64,000 nucleotides of DNA, taken from contig NZ_CANPVT010000007.1 of the NCBI RefSeq assembly GCF_947581735.1, positions 21,068 to 85,067 on the forward strand, written 5' to 3'. The translations under genes and the position numbers were made by a program. Below, piece by piece: positions 63,928 through 64,000 of the stretch (the stretch's first letter is position 1; each line of letters begins with the position of its first letter). The notes under the pieces are model-generated. The model had not been told where the DNA came from. It was given only the letters and a program-made list of their open reading frames with translations, and did no database searches. The DNA comes from Candidatus Palauibacter soopunensis (GTDB lineage Bacteria > Gemmatimonadota > Gemmatimonadetes > Palauibacterales > Palauibacteraceae).

Positions 63928-64000
63928 ATGACGAGGACGAGGAGAAACCGCAGGGCGACGTGGCCGCTCGCCGTGGCATGGGCCTTCGCGGGGGCGTTGG
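63928..64000 (+). CDS. Start of an exported protein, truncated by the window edge
   Basis: A GGGGAGG (63915-63921) precedes two adjacent ATGs (63925, 63928). The 24 readable residues, MTRTRRNRRATWPLAVAWAFAGAL, have the basic then hydrophobic pattern of a signal peptide. The rest is outside the window, so no family can be given. Confidence 0.6.
   Translation, partial: MTRTRRNRRATWPLAVAWAFAGAL

Overview
The window is high-GC bacterial DNA from a diderm: it carries LptF/LptG, MsbA, a lipid A acyltransferase, a TonB-dependent receptor, beta-barrels and many lipoproteins. The gene style (many Tat-exported Gfo/Idh/MocA and GMC oxidoreductases, DUF4159, a PorX-type regulator, proline-linker lipoproteins) fits Gemmatimonadota or a close relative. 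That placement is inference. Several genes appear to be transcribed without a leader: a -35/17 bp/-10 promoter ends 6-8 nt before the start codon. The first ~117 bases are G/C homopolymer noise that destroys the end of the first gene, so the window probably begins at a contig edge.

Layout. 119-2301 (minus): Zn-dependent amidase and DUF4159 protein. 2397-10410 (plus): one tightly overlapping operon with a complete branched-chain-type ABC importer (LivG, H, M, binding protein, F) and two adenylate-forming acyl-CoA ligases, read as uptake and CoA activation of an unknown carboxylic acid. 10407-12565 (minus): amidohydrolase lipoprotein and TauD-type dioxygenase. 12704-14658: cupredoxin lipoprotein and dihaem peroxidase. 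14680-29227: thioredoxin-fold lipoprotein, GH109-like oxidoreductase, outer-membrane barrels, a sugar-type cluster (SSS symporter, Gfo/Idh, GMC oxidoreductase with small subunit), P1 peptidase and a VTT-domain membrane protein.

29303-37171 is the most interesting part. A cobalamin riboswitch (minus strand, 36999-37171) and an SD-masking hairpin precede a BtuB-like TonB receptor that is cut in two by a 5.6 kb integrative element (about 30413-36017). The element encodes a P4-type tyrosine recombinase, a GIY-YIG domain protein, two unrecognised lipoproteins (one a predicted beta-propeller) and an HU-family protein. It is bounded by the 7-bp direct repeat TTCCCAG, with five direct copies of an RTCACCC arm-type motif inside the two ends. 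Joining the flanks through one repeat copy restores a continuous, in-frame 662-residue receptor. The recombinase, GIY-YIG and lipoprotein genes point the same way as the riboswitch transcript, so read-through into them is possible.

37212-50396: threonine dehydratase, UvrC-like nuclease, then a lipopolysaccharide block (Gmd, LptG, LptF, GT9, PorX-like PglZ response regulator, MsbA, LpxL-type acyltransferase, GT2, DUF3108). 50512-60134: small protein, CNNM/CorC protein, TPR protein, beta-decarboxylating dehydrogenase, thiolase, SPFH protein, 3-hydroxyacyl-CoA dehydrogenase, membrane protein, PAP2 phosphatase. 60259-63799: recF-dciA-gyrB operon. A secreted protein begins at 63928 and runs off the window. 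I found no tRNA, rRNA or CRISPR array.
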